Under the pieces are notes generated by a model. It was given only the letters and a program-made list of their open reading frames with translations. It was not told the origin of the DNA and did no database searches. The position numbers and the translations under genes were made by a program. A stretch of DNA of 64,000 nt, from positions 21,823 to 85,822 of the forward strand of contig CAKRZO010000015.1 of NCBI GenBank assembly GCA_934433135.1, read 5' to 3'. This document shows, in pieces, positions 33,841-42,489 of the stretch (positions within the stretch are counted from its first letter, which is position 1; each line of letters begins with the position of its first letter). The stretch is from an uncultured Acetatifactor sp. (GTDB lineage: Bacteria > Bacillota > Clostridia > Lachnospirales > Lachnospiraceae).

Positions 33841-34120
33841 ATTTAAAGCATCTTTACTGCTTTTTAAATATCTTTGTTGCTTTCTAAATATCCTTGCTAC
33901 TTTTCAAATATCCTTGCTGCCTTCTAAATATCCTTGCTGCTTTTTAAATATCTTTGCTGTCTTCTAAATATCTTTGCTGCCTTCTAAATATCCTTGCTGC
34001 CTTCTAAATATCCTTGCTGCCTTCTAAATATCCTTGCTGCTTTCTAAATATCCTTGCTGCCTTCTAAATATCCTTGCTACTTTTCAAATATCTTTGCTGC
34101 CTTCAAAACATCTTCGCCGC
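33841..34120 (-). repeat. Tandem array of fourteen 20-bp units between araB and araD
   Basis: Fourteen in-phase 20-base units, consensus GCAGCAAGGATATTTAGAAG on the minus strand, fill the gap from the araB stop (34122) to the araD ribosome site. Units differ at a few positions (AAGGAT or AAAGAT, GCAGC or GTAGC); the outer ones are most degenerate. Each unit holds an SD-like AAGGA. Because 20 is not a multiple of three and frames close, it is not a coding repeat. Copy number could vary by slippage. Confidence 0.9.
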
Positions 34121-34121
34121 T

Positions 34122-35714
34122 TTATAAAAAATTTACCGCCGTTTTTTCAACGGGCAGGCAGGCTATGTAGCTGCGGATGAACGTTTCAAATCCGGCCACA
34201 TCCTCTGTATCCGGCCGCATGGTAGTTCCTGTCCGATCCGCAAAAGTTTTCTCGGACAGGTATTCCGCCAGGCTTTCGCCTTTTTTCTCCGCCATATATT
34301 GCGCCAGTATGGCCATTCCCCAGGCTCCGCCTTCTCCTGCCGTGTCCATAACCGTAATCGGTACGTTCAGTGCCGCCGCCAGAATAGACTGACCGACCTC
34401 AGGAGTCTTAAACAGTCCGCCGTGACCGGTAAGAGAATCTACCTTTACATTCTCTTCCCTAAGCAGAATGTCCATGCCGATCTTCAAGGAAGCAAGACTG
34501 CTGTACAAGTGGGTTCTCATAAAGTTTGCAAGGCTGAAATCCGCATCGGGTCTTCTTACAAACAAAGGCCTTCCCTCTTCCAGTCCGGTTACAGGTTCCC
34601 CGGAATCGTAATTGTAAGAGAGCAAGCCGCCGCAGTCTTTTCGTCCGTCAAGCGCGGCGCGGAATAAGATACGGTACAGCTCGTCCTTTTCGATTCGCAT
34701 TCCGATTTTTTCTGCGAATTCCCGGAACAGTTCCACCCAGGTATTCAGATCGGACGTGCAGTTATTACAGTGTGCCATGGCCACCGGATCTCCGGCAGGA
34801 GTCGTTACCATATCAAGTTCTTCATGCATCTTTGACAAAGGATGCTCCAGAACAACCATGGCAAATACGGAGGTTCCGGCGGATACATTACCGGTGCGTA
34901 CCGCCACGCTGTCGGTGGCTACCATACCGGTTCCGGCATCGCCTTCCGGCGGACACAACAAAGCACCCGACAGTAAGTCGCCGTCCGGATCCAGGAAGAG
35001 CGCCCCATCTTGGGTCAGTTTGCCGGCGCACTCGCCTGCATATTTTATCTTCGGCAGAATATCCCGCAGTTTCCACGGGTATTTCTTTTCTTCCACCAAT
35101 GCATCAAACCGCTGTAACATGCGCGGGTCAAAATCCTTTGCTGCCGTATCCACGGGAAACATACCGGAAGCTTCTCCTACTCCCAGTATTTTTTCCCCTG
35201 TCAGCTGCCAGTGAATATAGCCTGCCAGCGTTGTCATATGCGCAATTTCCTTTACATGCTCCTCTTCGTTTAAAATAGCCTGGTACAAATGCGCAATGCT
35301 CCATCTCTGGGGAATGGGAAACTGAAAAACATCCGTCAGCTTCCCGGCAGCCTGCGCGGTCATGGTGTTTCTCCAGGTACGAAAAGGCACCAGAAGCTTT
35401 CCGTTCCGGTCAAACGGCATATAGCCGTGCATCATCCCGGAAAATCCCATTGCCGCAATCCGGGTAAGTTTCTCCCCGTACTTTTCCATAACCTGCTTCT
35501 TTAACGAAGCATAACAGCCCTGCAGGCCTTTGCGGATATCCTCCAACCGATACGTCCAGATATGATTTTCCAGGCGATTCTCCCAGTCATATACGCCGAC
35601 TGCCAGCGGCTGGTGCGTATCATCGATCAATACCGCTTTTATTCTTGTGGAACCGAATTCCATTCCCAGAATTGCCTGTCCGTTTCTGATTGCTTCTTTT
35701 CCTCTTTCTTCCAT
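34122..35714 (-). CDS. araB: Ribulokinase-like FGGY-family carbohydrate kinase
   Basis: From the ATG at 35714 (GGGGGT site 5 bases upstream; 35726 is an alternative) this is a 530-residue sugar kinase, placed between araA and araD, so phosphorylation of L-ribulose is expected. Features: LGMEFGSTRIKAVLID (N-terminal ATP/phosphate region), GFSGMMHGYMPFDRNGKLLVPFRTWRNTMT, and the C-terminal VDSLTGHGGLFKTPEVGQSILAAALNVPITVMDTAGEGGAWGMAIL. It is of the AraB variant common in Clostridia, somewhat different from the E. coli protein. The 89-base gap after araA shows no terminator. Confidence 0.9.
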   Translation of the reverse strand: MEERGKEAIRNGQAILGMEFGSTRIKAVLIDDTHQPLAVGVYDWENRLENHIWTYRLEDIRKGLQGCYASLKKQVMEKYGEKLTRIAAMGFSGMMHGYMPFDRNGKLLVPFRTWRNTMTAQAAGKLTDVFQFPIPQRWSIAHLYQAILNEEEHVKEIAHMTTLAGYIHWQLTGEKILGVGEASGMFPVDTAAKDFDPRMLQRFDALVEEKKYPWKLRDILPKIKYAGECAGKLTQDGALFLDPDGDLLSGALLCPPEGDAGTGMVATDSVAVRTGNVSAGTSVFAMVVLEHPLSKMHEELDMVTTPAGDPVAMAHCNNCTSDLNTWVELFREFAEKIGMRIEKDELYRILFRAALDGRKDCGGLLSYNYDSGEPVTGLEEGRPLFVRRPDADFSLANFMRTHLYSSLASLKIGMDILLREENVKVDSLTGHGGLFKTPEVGQSILAAALNVPITVMDTAGEGGAWGMAILAQYMAEKKGESLAEYLSEKTFADRTGTTMRPDTEDVAGFETFIRSYIACLPVEKTAVNFL

Positions 35715-35802
35715 AATTACCCCCATTTCCGATTGCCTCTGCCGCGAAGAGATGAAGTGAAATTCGCACGGGCACTTTCCCGACAAAGAAATCGCGTATC
35801 CC

Positions 35803-37296
35803 TTATCTGTAATAAGCCGCATTCCATCTTAATTCATTTTTCAGAGCCCGGATATCGGTATTTTCATCGATAACAATGCTTTCAATTCCCATAGCGTCCG
35901 CCCAATCGACCATCTGCTCTGCCGTCAGGTCATAGGAAAAAGCGGTATGGTGTGCACCACCGGCCAGTATCCAGGCTTTTGCGCCGATCTCCAGAGAAGG
36001 TCTGGGTGTCCAGAACGCTGTGGCTACCGGAAGTTTCGGCATTGTTTTTTTACATTTTTTTGCATCCACTACATTGATAATCAGGCGGAATCTGTCCCCC
36101 AAATCAACCAGCGAAGTGGCGATTCCTTCCCCGGTTTTGGAAGTAAATACCAGCCGGGCGGGGTCTTCCCGGTTTCCCATGGTCAGGGGCGCTACCCGGA
36201 TGCCTACCGGGCCGTCTGCTATACTCGGGCATACCTCCAGCATGTGCGCCTCCAGAATGCCTTCTTCACCGGGCACAAAATTGTAGGTATAATCTTCCAG
36301 AAACGATGTTCCTTTTGCATCCTTTCTGCCGGCTGTCATTATTTTCATCAGACGTACCATAGCCGCCGTCTTCCAGTCGCCTTCCGCTCCGAATCCATAT
36401 CCTTTTTCCATCAGGCGCTGGATGGCAAGTCCGGGCAGCTGCCTTAACCCTCCGAGCATTCCGAAATGGGTGACCACTGCATGATAATTGCCGTCTTTTA
36501 AAAATCTCTCCAGACCGATTTCGATCTGCGCCTGAACCGCTACGCTTTTGCGGAATTCCTCTTTGTCTCTTCCGTCATAAATCATTTCATACCGGCTGTC
36601 GTATTCTTCCATCAATGCCTTAACGTCAGCATTGTTGACCGCATTCACATATTCAACGGCATCATTGATATTGTAGTGATCGATTTCCCAGCCGAATTTG
36701 ATCTGCGCTTCTACCTTATCCCCTTCCGTTACCGCTACGTGGTTCATATTGTCTCCCAGGCGGCAGACCCGGATATGGGAGGATTCCAGAATTCCCACTG
36801 CCGTACGCATCCAATCTCCCAGCTGTGCTATGACTTTGCTGTCAGACCAGTGGCCGACAATTACTTTCCGCTCGATTCCCATCCGGCTGACAATGTGCCC
36901 ATATTCCCGGTCGCCATGGGCAGACTGGTTCTCATTCATAAAATCCATATCGATGGTATCGTAAGGAATTTCCACGTTAAACTGTGTATGTAAATGGCAC
37001 AGCGGTTTGTGATATTCCTTTAAACCCAGAATCCACATCTTGCCGGGTGAAAAGGTATGCATCCAAGTAATCACACCGGCACAGTTTTCATCGTTATTCG
37101 CTTCATGGAAGGTTTTCCTGATGGATGCCTGATCAATCAGGACGGGCTTTAAAACGATCTCAAAAGGGAGTCCGCCCTCTGCATTTAACTTTTCTACAAT
37201 GATCTTCGCATGCTCCGCCACCTTTTTCAGGCACTCTTCTCCGTACAAATCCTGCGAACCTGCCGTAAACCAAAACTGATACTTTTTCCCATTCAT
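35803..37296 (-). CDS. araA: L-arabinose isomerase
   Basis: A 497-residue manganese-dependent isomerase converting L-arabinose to L-ribulose. It begins with YQFWFTAGSQDLYGEECLKKVAEHA, has GVITWMHTFSPGKMWI, QSAHGDREYGHI, GFGAEGDWKTAAMVRLMK (Glu of the active site), FLEDYTYNF (second Glu), and LAGGAHHTAFSYDL near the end (His pair). The ATG at 37296 follows GGAGG. It is the first gene of araA-araB-araD and is divergent from an AraC-type regulator, the likely controller. Confidence 0.97.
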   Translation of the reverse strand: MNGKKYQFWFTAGSQDLYGEECLKKVAEHAKIIVEKLNAEGGLPFEIVLKPVLIDQASIRKTFHEANNDENCAGVITWMHTFSPGKMWILGLKEYHKPLCHLHTQFNVEIPYDTIDMDFMNENQSAHGDREYGHIVSRMGIERKVIVGHWSDSKVIAQLGDWMRTAVGILESSHIRVCRLGDNMNHVAVTEGDKVEAQIKFGWEIDHYNINDAVEYVNAVNNADVKALMEEYDSRYEMIYDGRDKEEFRKSVAVQAQIEIGLERFLKDGNYHAVVTHFGMLGGLRQLPGLAIQRLMEKGYGFGAEGDWKTAAMVRLMKIMTAGRKDAKGTSFLEDYTYNFVPGEEGILEAHMLEVCPSIADGPVGIRVAPLTMGNREDPARLVFTSKTGEGIATSLVDLGDRFRLIINVVDAKKCKKTMPKLPVATAFWTPRPSLEIGAKAWILAGGAHHTAFSYDLTAEQMVDWADAMGIESIVIDENTDIRALKNELRWNAAYYR

Positions 37297-37334
37297 GTTC
37301 CTGCCTCCTGTTCCTTTTTTATTTTTGCCTGTCA

Positions 37335-37348
37335 TGTAATATATTACA
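37335..37348. promoter_or_regulatory. 14-bp perfect palindrome in the araA leader
   Basis: TGTAATATATTACA lies 39-52 bases before the araA start codon, downstream of the promoter at 37468-37495. It could be an operator for a repressor or an RNA-level element. No known AraR consensus is claimed. Confidence 0.4.
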
Positions 37349-37377
37349 CGGATTGCCACGTGCTTTCCACTCCCACA

Positions 37378-37446
37378 AATTCTCATTCCGCAGACGATTT
37401 AGCGTCGGAGTGATCTGATCAGGGCTACTTTGTAAAGCTGCGCACC
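37378..37446 (-). repeat. Leader repeat element, copy C (partial)
   Basis: The part CATTCCGCAGACGATTTAGCGTC followed by GATCAGGGCTACTTTGTAAAGCTGCGC resembles copies at 32950 and 50632 (their CAGACGCTTTAACGTC and GGCTACCTTGTGGCGCCTGCG parts). It lies in the araA 5' leader. Similarity is lower than between copies A and B. Confidence 0.5.
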
Positions 37447-37467
37447 ATTTTTATGCTCCTGTAAATT

Positions 37468-37495
37468 ATTATAAAAGGAAATGTATTTTTCTCAA
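37468..37495 (-). promoter_or_regulatory. Promoter of the araABD operon
   Basis: On the minus strand TTGAGA (37490-37495) and TATAAT (37468-37473) are 16 bases apart. The transcript would start near 37461, giving a leader of about 165 bases containing a repeat element and a palindrome. Confidence 0.6.
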
Positions 37496-37544
37496 TTTCC
37501 TGCTGCCGCTTTTTGAAAACAGGAGTTACCTGTTCCGACTTGTA

Positions 37545-37573
37545 TTGCCATTTTATGAGGGATCTGCTATACT
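37545..37573 (+). promoter_or_regulatory. Promoter of the AraC-type regulator
   Basis: TTGCCA (37545-37550) and TATACT (37568-37573) are exactly 17 bases apart, with the start codon 27 bases after the -10. The promoter is back to back with that of araA, about 50 bases away, so a regulator bound between them could act on both. Confidence 0.6.
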
Positions 37574-37600
37574 AAGTCTAAACAAGAAAAGAGGATTACT

Positions 37601-38677
37601 ATGTCTTTACTGCAATTATGCCGGGAAATTTGTAATAATGAACAGGAAATGCTTCCTGCGGATCATCCTTTAAGATCCCGCATTGTCCGTCCGGAATATT
37701 CTCCGGATGCAAAAGATACCAAAACCTACCCTGCTGCCGTTTCCGACCAGATTTTTGCATTGTGCTGGAATCTCGATAAAGCCTTTCCCGCAAACGGACA
37801 TTCCCACGGGAAGTATACACTGACCGGAACCATCCGCCCGTTCCCGGTTTCTTTTTCCTGCCGGTACTTCTATCAGCCGGGAGAACGGACACAGACCCAC
37901 ACGCACGAATATCTGGAACTTGCCTATGTGGTATCCGGAGAATTCCGGCAGCGTATTCTGGGAAAAGATATTCTCTTTCGTCAGGGGGATTTGTGTCTGA
38001 TCGACCGAAACTGCAGTCATCAGGATTATCTGGATGAGCAGCCTTCCTGCATTCTGTTTCTGGGCATCACCAACCAGATGTTTGAGCGGATTATCAATCG
38101 GCTTACCGGTACGGAATTTATTGCCTCCTTCTTAAAGTCGGCTCTTCGCAACCAGAAAAATCTGCTGCAGTATCTGCACTTTCGTCCTGACAGCGCCTCT
38201 TCCGCCCAACGCATGGAACAGTACATGGAGCAGCTTTTACAGGAACTGCTTCTCCATGACAATGCCTCTTCCGTCATCTGCCGCGGGATCCTGATCCGTA
38301 TCTTCTCGCTTTTAGGCTGCGGCTATGAATTTTCTTTTTCCCGTAAACTGGAACGTGAGATTAATGAATTGATCTATGAAGAAATTTTAGACTATATAAA
38401 AGAGCATATGACCGATATTTCCACCAGGAAACTTTCGGAACATTTTCATTTTCAGGAAGACTATTTTAACCGGCTTTTGAAAGCCAGAACCGGTCAGACT
38501 TATACACAGTACTTGCAGGATCTGCGTCTGTCGAAAGCTGCACGCCTGCTTCTGGAAACAGACTGCAGCATCGAACAGATCGCTGAAAATGCAGGGTATC
38601 ACAACAAAGGCTATTTCTACAAAATCTTTTTACAAAAATACCAAATGACACCGGCGCAGTACCGCAGGGAGCATTAA
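37601..38677 (+). CDS. AraC-family transcriptional regulator with N-terminal cupin domain
   Basis: A 358-residue soluble regulator. The N-terminal half holds an AraC-type sugar-binding cupin (YQPGERTQTHTHEYLELAYVVSGEFRQ, then FRQGDLCLIDRNCSHQDYL) at about residues 90-150. The C-terminal hundred residues carry two helix-turn-helix units (DISTRKLSEHFHFQEDYFNRLLKARTG and SIEQIAENAGYHNKGYFYKIFLQKY). It is divergent from araA and has its own promoter, which makes it the likely arabinose-responsive controller of araABD. An AGAGG site precedes the ATG. Confidence 0.92.
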   Translation: MSLLQLCREICNNEQEMLPADHPLRSRIVRPEYSPDAKDTKTYPAAVSDQIFALCWNLDKAFPANGHSHGKYTLTGTIRPFPVSFSCRYFYQPGERTQTHTHEYLELAYVVSGEFRQRILGKDILFRQGDLCLIDRNCSHQDYLDEQPSCILFLGITNQMFERIINRLTGTEFIASFLKSALRNQKNLLQYLHFRPDSASSAQRMEQYMEQLLQELLLHDNASSVICRGILIRIFSLLGCGYEFSFSRKLEREINELIYEEILDYIKEHMTDISTRKLSEHFHFQEDYFNRLLKARTGQTYTQYLQDLRLSKAARLLLETDCSIEQIAENAGYHNKGYFYKIFLQKYQMTPAQYRREH

Positions 38678-38681
38678 AATT

Positions 38682-38713
38682 CTTATTTTGCACTATACCA
38701 AGCACAAAATAAG
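38682..38713. terminator. Hairpin at the end of the AraC-type gene
   Basis: CTTATTTTG (38682-38690) and CAAAATAAG (38705-38713) form a 9-bp stem with a 14-base loop, 5 bases after the regulator stop. There is no long T-run after it; on the minus strand it stands after the cupin gene. It may be a weak shared terminator of two convergent genes. Confidence 0.4.
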
Positions 38714-38756
38714 GATACCTTCGATGCACAATGAGCTATTATCACTTTGGAGTGGT

Positions 38757-39482
38757 TCAATCCGCTTTTTTCACGCTGATCCCGTACTGCGCATCATCCA
38801 CCGGCTCCAGCCATTCGTTGGAGCAGTCTGTTCCCGGTACTTCCACCGCAAGATGGGAAAACCAGCTGTCAGGCGTTGCGCCGTGCCAGTGCTTGACTCC
38901 TGCCGGAATTTGGATGCAGTCTCCGGTCTTCATCTCAATCGCATCCTTCCCCCATTCCTGATAATATCCCCGTCCGGCAACGCAGATCAGGATCTGTCCG
39001 CCGCCTTCTTTGGCATGATGAGTATGCCAGTTATTCCGGCAGCACGGCTCAAACGTTACATTATAAATTCCCACTAAAGTTCGGGATACCGGTGCCAGAT
39101 AACTCTGCCCGATAAAATACTTTGCGAACCCGGTATTAGGCTCTCCGATCGGAAAAATCATGGACGCCTGATGCTTTGCCTTTGCTTCATGGTATGCGCT
39201 GCTCTGTTCCTTCCCGCTTTCGGAAACTTCTTTTCCCTGGGCATCCTTTCCGATGCATTCACACGCACCTTCCGCCCATACTTCCTTTGCCAGGTTAAAC
39301 ACGACCCACGCCTTCGGCCATCCGGCAAACAGCAGTGCCTGCCAATATGCCTCACCAAAGGCGGAAACCCTGTTCCATACACCAATGATCAGCACAAGAG
39401 CAGCAAACATCACAATATAAAACGAAATTATAAAGCGCTTCCGTTTCCGATTCATCGTATTGCGGTCGATCAATTCCAGCAT
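38757..39482 (-). CDS. Cupin protein with remodelled N-terminus (CMD-cupin remnant)
   Basis: A 241-residue frame. Residues about 110-241 are an intact cupin (FEPCCRNNWHTHHAKEGGGQILICVAGRGYYQEWG, GDCIQIPAGVKHWHGATPDSWFSHLAVEVPG) with a His-rich metal site. Just before it, LLFAGWPKAWVVFNLAKEVWAE is the end of a carboxymuconolactone-decarboxylase (CMD) domain, as in common CMD-cupin fusion proteins. The rest of the CMD domain is missing and replaced by a basic stretch and a membrane helix (RFIISFYIVMFAALVLIIGVW). No good ribosome site precedes the start, so expression is uncertain. It is either a membrane-tethered variant or a recombination product. Confidence 0.7.
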   Translation of the reverse strand: MLELIDRNTMNRKRKRFIISFYIVMFAALVLIIGVWNRVSAFGEAYWQALLFAGWPKAWVVFNLAKEVWAEGACECIGKDAQGKEVSESGKEQSSAYHEAKAKHQASMIFPIGEPNTGFAKYFIGQSYLAPVSRTLVGIYNVTFEPCCRNNWHTHHAKEGGGQILICVAGRGYYQEWGKDAIEMKTGDCIQIPAGVKHWHGATPDSWFSHLAVEVPGTDCSNEWLEPVDDAQYGISVKKAD

Positions 39483-39512
39483 GCACTTATCAAAATCACA
39501 TATTGCCTTATT

Positions 39513-40421
39513 CTATACCAAATGCTTCGGAACACTAGATGCCGAGTTCATAATTTTAGCTTTTTCGGTGGCTCGAATGCGATCAGCCATTTTCTGAATT
39601 CTATTGGTAATCCACATATATGCAGTAGTCCCTTCAGAGTAATCCGCCTCTGCATACATATCAACGCGACCATCCTCGCGCATCTGCTCTACCTGCTGCA
39701 TGGCTTTGTTGTCACCCTTGGGATAAATCGCAAAGGTTGCGCCACCGCCCTTTTTTACAACGGAAAATGCCGGAATATCACTCGGTCCATCCGCAATATA
39801 GATCATGTTTTCAAAATGAACTCTACGATTTTCTTCTGGGATCTTGGAATTGACTTCAATTCCATCTACTTTCCCAATTCCCTTGTTTATTTCAAATATT
39901 GCTCTGGTTTTTGATGTATTGTCAATCGTATATACCGTTTCTCCGATGACATCGTTTCCCTCTTTGTCCTTCGTCTCCAAAAGCTCGCATCCCCACACCT
40001 CATCAACGAAAGGCATCAGCTTTGAACCCCGGATAATTTCAGCAAATCCTGTGCTGACAATGTAATGCTCAACTTGAATCCCATATTCTGAATAGCGCTT
40101 GTCATCTTTAAACATATTCTTAGTCTTTTCAAAAATTTCAGGAATACCGTTATAGAATTTTTGCCGTTTTCCATACTCTTTCAGTTTCGCATTGTCAAGG
40201 CCCTTTAGCTTACCATTATGTGCGCACTGAATAAAGTAATTCAAGTAATATGTATCCCGGTTCACTCGGATTCCCCGTGTTGCGAGTTCCGCTAGACATG
40301 CATTAACTTTTTTCCAAAACTCAGATGCTTCAATCTTGTAATCCTCAAAAATTGGATCTTGCATATAGCCATCGACCAATGTTTTGTCACAGTCCCAAAT
40401 AACTGCAATAATATTCGCCAT
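39513..40421 (-). CDS. HAD-superfamily hydrolase
   Basis: From the ATG at 40421 (AAGGAGG site) this is a 302-residue haloacid-dehalogenase-fold phosphatase. Motif I is AVIWDCDKTL (nucleophile and acid Asp), motif II includes HYIVSTG, and motif III/IV is MIYIADGPSDIPAFSVVKKGG. The C-terminus is helical and basic. The substrate is unknown. It follows the rhuM gene after 275 bases in which I recognise no gene, and belongs to an accessory island with toxin-like and restriction remnants. Confidence 0.85.
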   Translation of the reverse strand: MANIIAVIWDCDKTLVDGYMQDPIFEDYKIEASEFWKKVNACLAELATRGIRVNRDTYYLNYFIQCAHNGKLKGLDNAKLKEYGKRQKFYNGIPEIFEKTKNMFKDDKRYSEYGIQVEHYIVSTGFAEIIRGSKLMPFVDEVWGCELLETKDKEGNDVIGETVYTIDNTSKTRAIFEINKGIGKVDGIEVNSKIPEENRRVHFENMIYIADGPSDIPAFSVVKKGGGATFAIYPKGDNKAMQQVEQMREDGRVDMYAEADYSEGTTAYMWITNRIQKMADRIRATEKAKIMNSASSVPKHLV

Positions 40422-40696
40422 TGTTAACCTCCTTATGGTATTAATTGCAACTTTTCCGACGCTTACGCGAGTACCAACCATTATGGAAAATACAAGAACA
40501 ATCTTTGCTGCACTCTCTTTGATGGCTTGTTCGCTGATCCACTCCATCGTGTTTTCTTTTCCAAGATTACCACCATTTAACGTAGTTATAGTAATCCATG
40601 GAATAGTGCCATTAAAAAGCTCGGTGATCCGCCTGGCTAAAATCTACATATGTTTCTTAACTTTACATTCATGTATTCATCCCCATAAATTCAAAT

Positions 40697-41692
40697 TTAT
40701 TCTCTTGATTTTTTCTTGGCTAGCTTCTCTGTTTCCCGAATGGTTTCTAAGTATGCCTTTTCCACTGGGGAAAGCGTTTCCGCCTGATACTTTCGATATT
40801 CCTGCTCTGCCTTTGCCATTGCCTGCTTATGGCTGACGGTACCCGCACCCTCCAAAAGCTTTTCTCCGGTGCTGGAAAGCACCCTGTCCAAATGCTCAAT
40901 GTAGTCAGACATGTGCATGGGGTTATGCCGCATTGCCTGCACTTCGGCAAAGTCAAAATAACCAGACACAAGGTTATTCAAAATTTTAAGTTCGTTTTCA
41001 TCAAAATAGTTTTTTGCGACCTTTACATCGCTGAGCACTGGCATTTCACCTTTAAATGTCCTTAGTCCCATAAAAGGCTTGTCTGCATCTGCACGCTGAT
41101 AAATCACTTCGGCCGCTGTATGTCCATGGGCTGCATAGTGCAGCTTGTTCTGCACAATTTTGAAAAAGTGGATGGATTCCGCACTTTTTGGATCATAGTC
41201 CACGCTGGTAGCGTACAGATCCAACACCTGACGATATAGCACTTTCTCAGACGAACGGATATCGCGAATACGGTCAAGCAATTCCTTCCAATAACTTCCG
41301 CCGCCAAGTTGCTTTAGCCGTTCATCGTCCATTGTAAAGCCTTTGATCATGTATTCTTTCAATCGCTCTGTAGCCCAGCGGCGAAAATTTGTTGCGACAG
41401 CTGATTTAATGCGGTAACCAAGTGAAATGATCATATCCAAATTATAGTATGTTGTACTATAGTTTTTCCCATCAGCGGCAGTTGTTCGGAATTTCCGAAC
41501 AACTGCATTTTCATCGAGCTCACCCTCTTCAAAAATATGCTTAATATGCTCGCTGACATTTGATTTGCTCGTCTGATAAAGCTGCACCAACTGCGCTTGT
41601 GTCAGCCAGACAGTTTCATCTCCCATCTTTACATCGATATGTGTTAAGCCGTCATCCGATTGATAGATGATGATTTCTCCATTGTTATCCAT
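40697..41692 (-). CDS. RhuM-family protein
   Basis: A 331-residue member of the virulence RhuM family. Family signatures: IIIYQSDDGLTHIDVKMGDETVWLTQAQLVQLYQTSKSNVSEHIKHIFEEGEL, YNLDMIISLGYRIKSAVATNFRRWATERLKEYMIKGFTMDDERLKQLG, and the C-terminal FAEVQAMRHNPMHMSDYIEHLDRVLSSTG. RhuM genes are frequently inserted between or beside type I restriction genes; here the start codon immediately follows a fragment that looks like HsdM. The function is not known; a role linked to phage defence has been suggested by genomic context only. Confidence 0.9.
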   Translation of the reverse strand: MDNNGEIIIYQSDDGLTHIDVKMGDETVWLTQAQLVQLYQTSKSNVSEHIKHIFEEGELDENAVVRKFRTTAADGKNYSTTYYNLDMIISLGYRIKSAVATNFRRWATERLKEYMIKGFTMDDERLKQLGGGSYWKELLDRIRDIRSSEKVLYRQVLDLYATSVDYDPKSAESIHFFKIVQNKLHYAAHGHTAAEVIYQRADADKPFMGLRTFKGEMPVLSDVKVAKNYFDENELKILNNLVSGYFDFAEVQAMRHNPMHMSDYIEHLDRVLSSTGEKLLEGAGTVSHKQAMAKAEQEYRKYQAETLSPVEKAYLETIRETEKLAKKKSRE

Positions 41693-41809
41693 TCAGCATT
41701 CCCTCCAACTCGTCCATCGCCGCACTGCATCCAGCGGATTCACCAGATCGTCCATCATAAAAGTATCCCAAAGGCTGTCGATTTTATTTTTCAGTTCTCC
41801 TATAATCAT
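41693..41809 (-). pseudogene. HsdM (type I methyltransferase subunit) remnant
   Basis: The short frame begins MIIGELKNKIDSLWDTFM, like the first residues of type I HsdM proteins. After NPLDAVRRW it shifts to unrelated residues and stops one base before rhuM. In another frame the end reads AAMDELEGMLNG, which resembles an HsdM C-terminus. This suggests a large internal deletion with a frame change; the call rests on short similarity. Confidence 0.5.
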
Positions 41810-41943
41810 TTATTCTCTCTATTCCAAGTGTAGCGGCCACCGCTACGTTTAATGATCTCACCAGACTTCAGCATATCTAGCAGTGCCTGCTGGACGGCTA
41901 TCTGACTGATATCCGGGCACTTGATCATAATTTCACTTTCCAT
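41806..41943 (-). pseudogene. Winged-helix fragment, probably the end of a Fic-type gene
   Basis: Forty-five residues, MESEIMIKCPDISQIAVQQALLDMLKSGEIIKRSGGRYTW and a short tail, match a small winged helix as found at the end of Fic-family proteins. The stop overlaps the HsdM-like start (ATGA). It is most likely the 3' remainder of a deleted gene; the N-terminal piece may be at 42141-42224. Confidence 0.45.
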
Positions 41944-42140
41944 CGTTAAAGGGGTGGATACAGAGAAAGTCCAATATAAAGATGGGAATTAGTGGCAACG
42001 GATCCAACTCAGCATCCTACACCGCCTCCTGAAATGTATCGCAAAGAGCTGCCCTCGCTCTCGGTGTTTTCCACGCGGAAATCAGTTGCGATCGGACAGT
42101 TTATCTGCCTTTGCTTCAATAAAGAAGTTTTGCTGACCCT

Positions 42141-42224
42141 TTATTCGTGAATCTGTTCCAGGTAAGTCACGACCTCCGGCGTCAGGATCTTTTTATATTC
42201 TGTTTTGAACTTGAAATCTCTCAC
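42141..42224 (-). pseudogene. Possible 5' fragment of a Fic-family gene
   Basis: Reading from a GTG, the 27 residues RDFKFKTEYKKILTPEVVTYLEQIHE resemble the opening of some Fic-domain proteins. A stop follows directly. The similarity is short and the identity tentative; between this and 41943 no further homologous frame was noticed. Confidence 0.3.
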
Positions 42225-42489
42225 TCAATTTTCTTGTTACGCTTTTAATTTCATCATACCGCTATTAACGATACAATTATAGTATATGTGTGAATTTCTT
42301 CCTTGTCAACTTCATTTTTATCATAACTGTCAGAACCCAAGCAAAAAATGTAACAGTTCACACGCGCCATTCGCAAAACCGCGCTTTCAGCGCTTTTCCG
42401 CTGCTTCGCAGCTATTTTTGCTCATGAAATGGCGCTCTCTTCGTACATTTACACAGGCAGCTTCTCATGCAAGCATGGAATCTGCCTGA
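42225..42489. other. Gap with dispersed repeat, no gene
   Basis: No gene was recognised. The second copy of the ACAGTTC-type repeat occupies 42354-42420, and the truncated membrane-protein gene begins shortly after it, so the repeat marks the breakpoint. Confidence 0.5.
42354..42420. repeat. Dispersed intergenic repeat, copy 2
   Basis: It begins ACAGTTCACACGCGCCATTC and continues through CGCAAAACCGCGC to GCTTCGCAGCTATTTTTG. Copy 1 is at 1779-1832. The internal CGCTTTCAGCG can fold. It stands at the boundary of the truncated chromate-transporter-like gene. Confidence 0.5.

Noticed and set aside
33707..33967. Short repetitive plus-strand protein in the tandem array
   Set aside because: It is antisense to araD and the array, has no ribosome site, and its repeated residues only reflect the DNA repeat.
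33841..34120. CRISPR array
   Set aside because: Units are contiguous 20-base tandem repeats without distinct spacers, and no cas gene is in the window.
41693..42224. Functional type I restriction system
   Set aside because: Only short terminal fragments remain; no specificity or nuclease subunit is present in the window.
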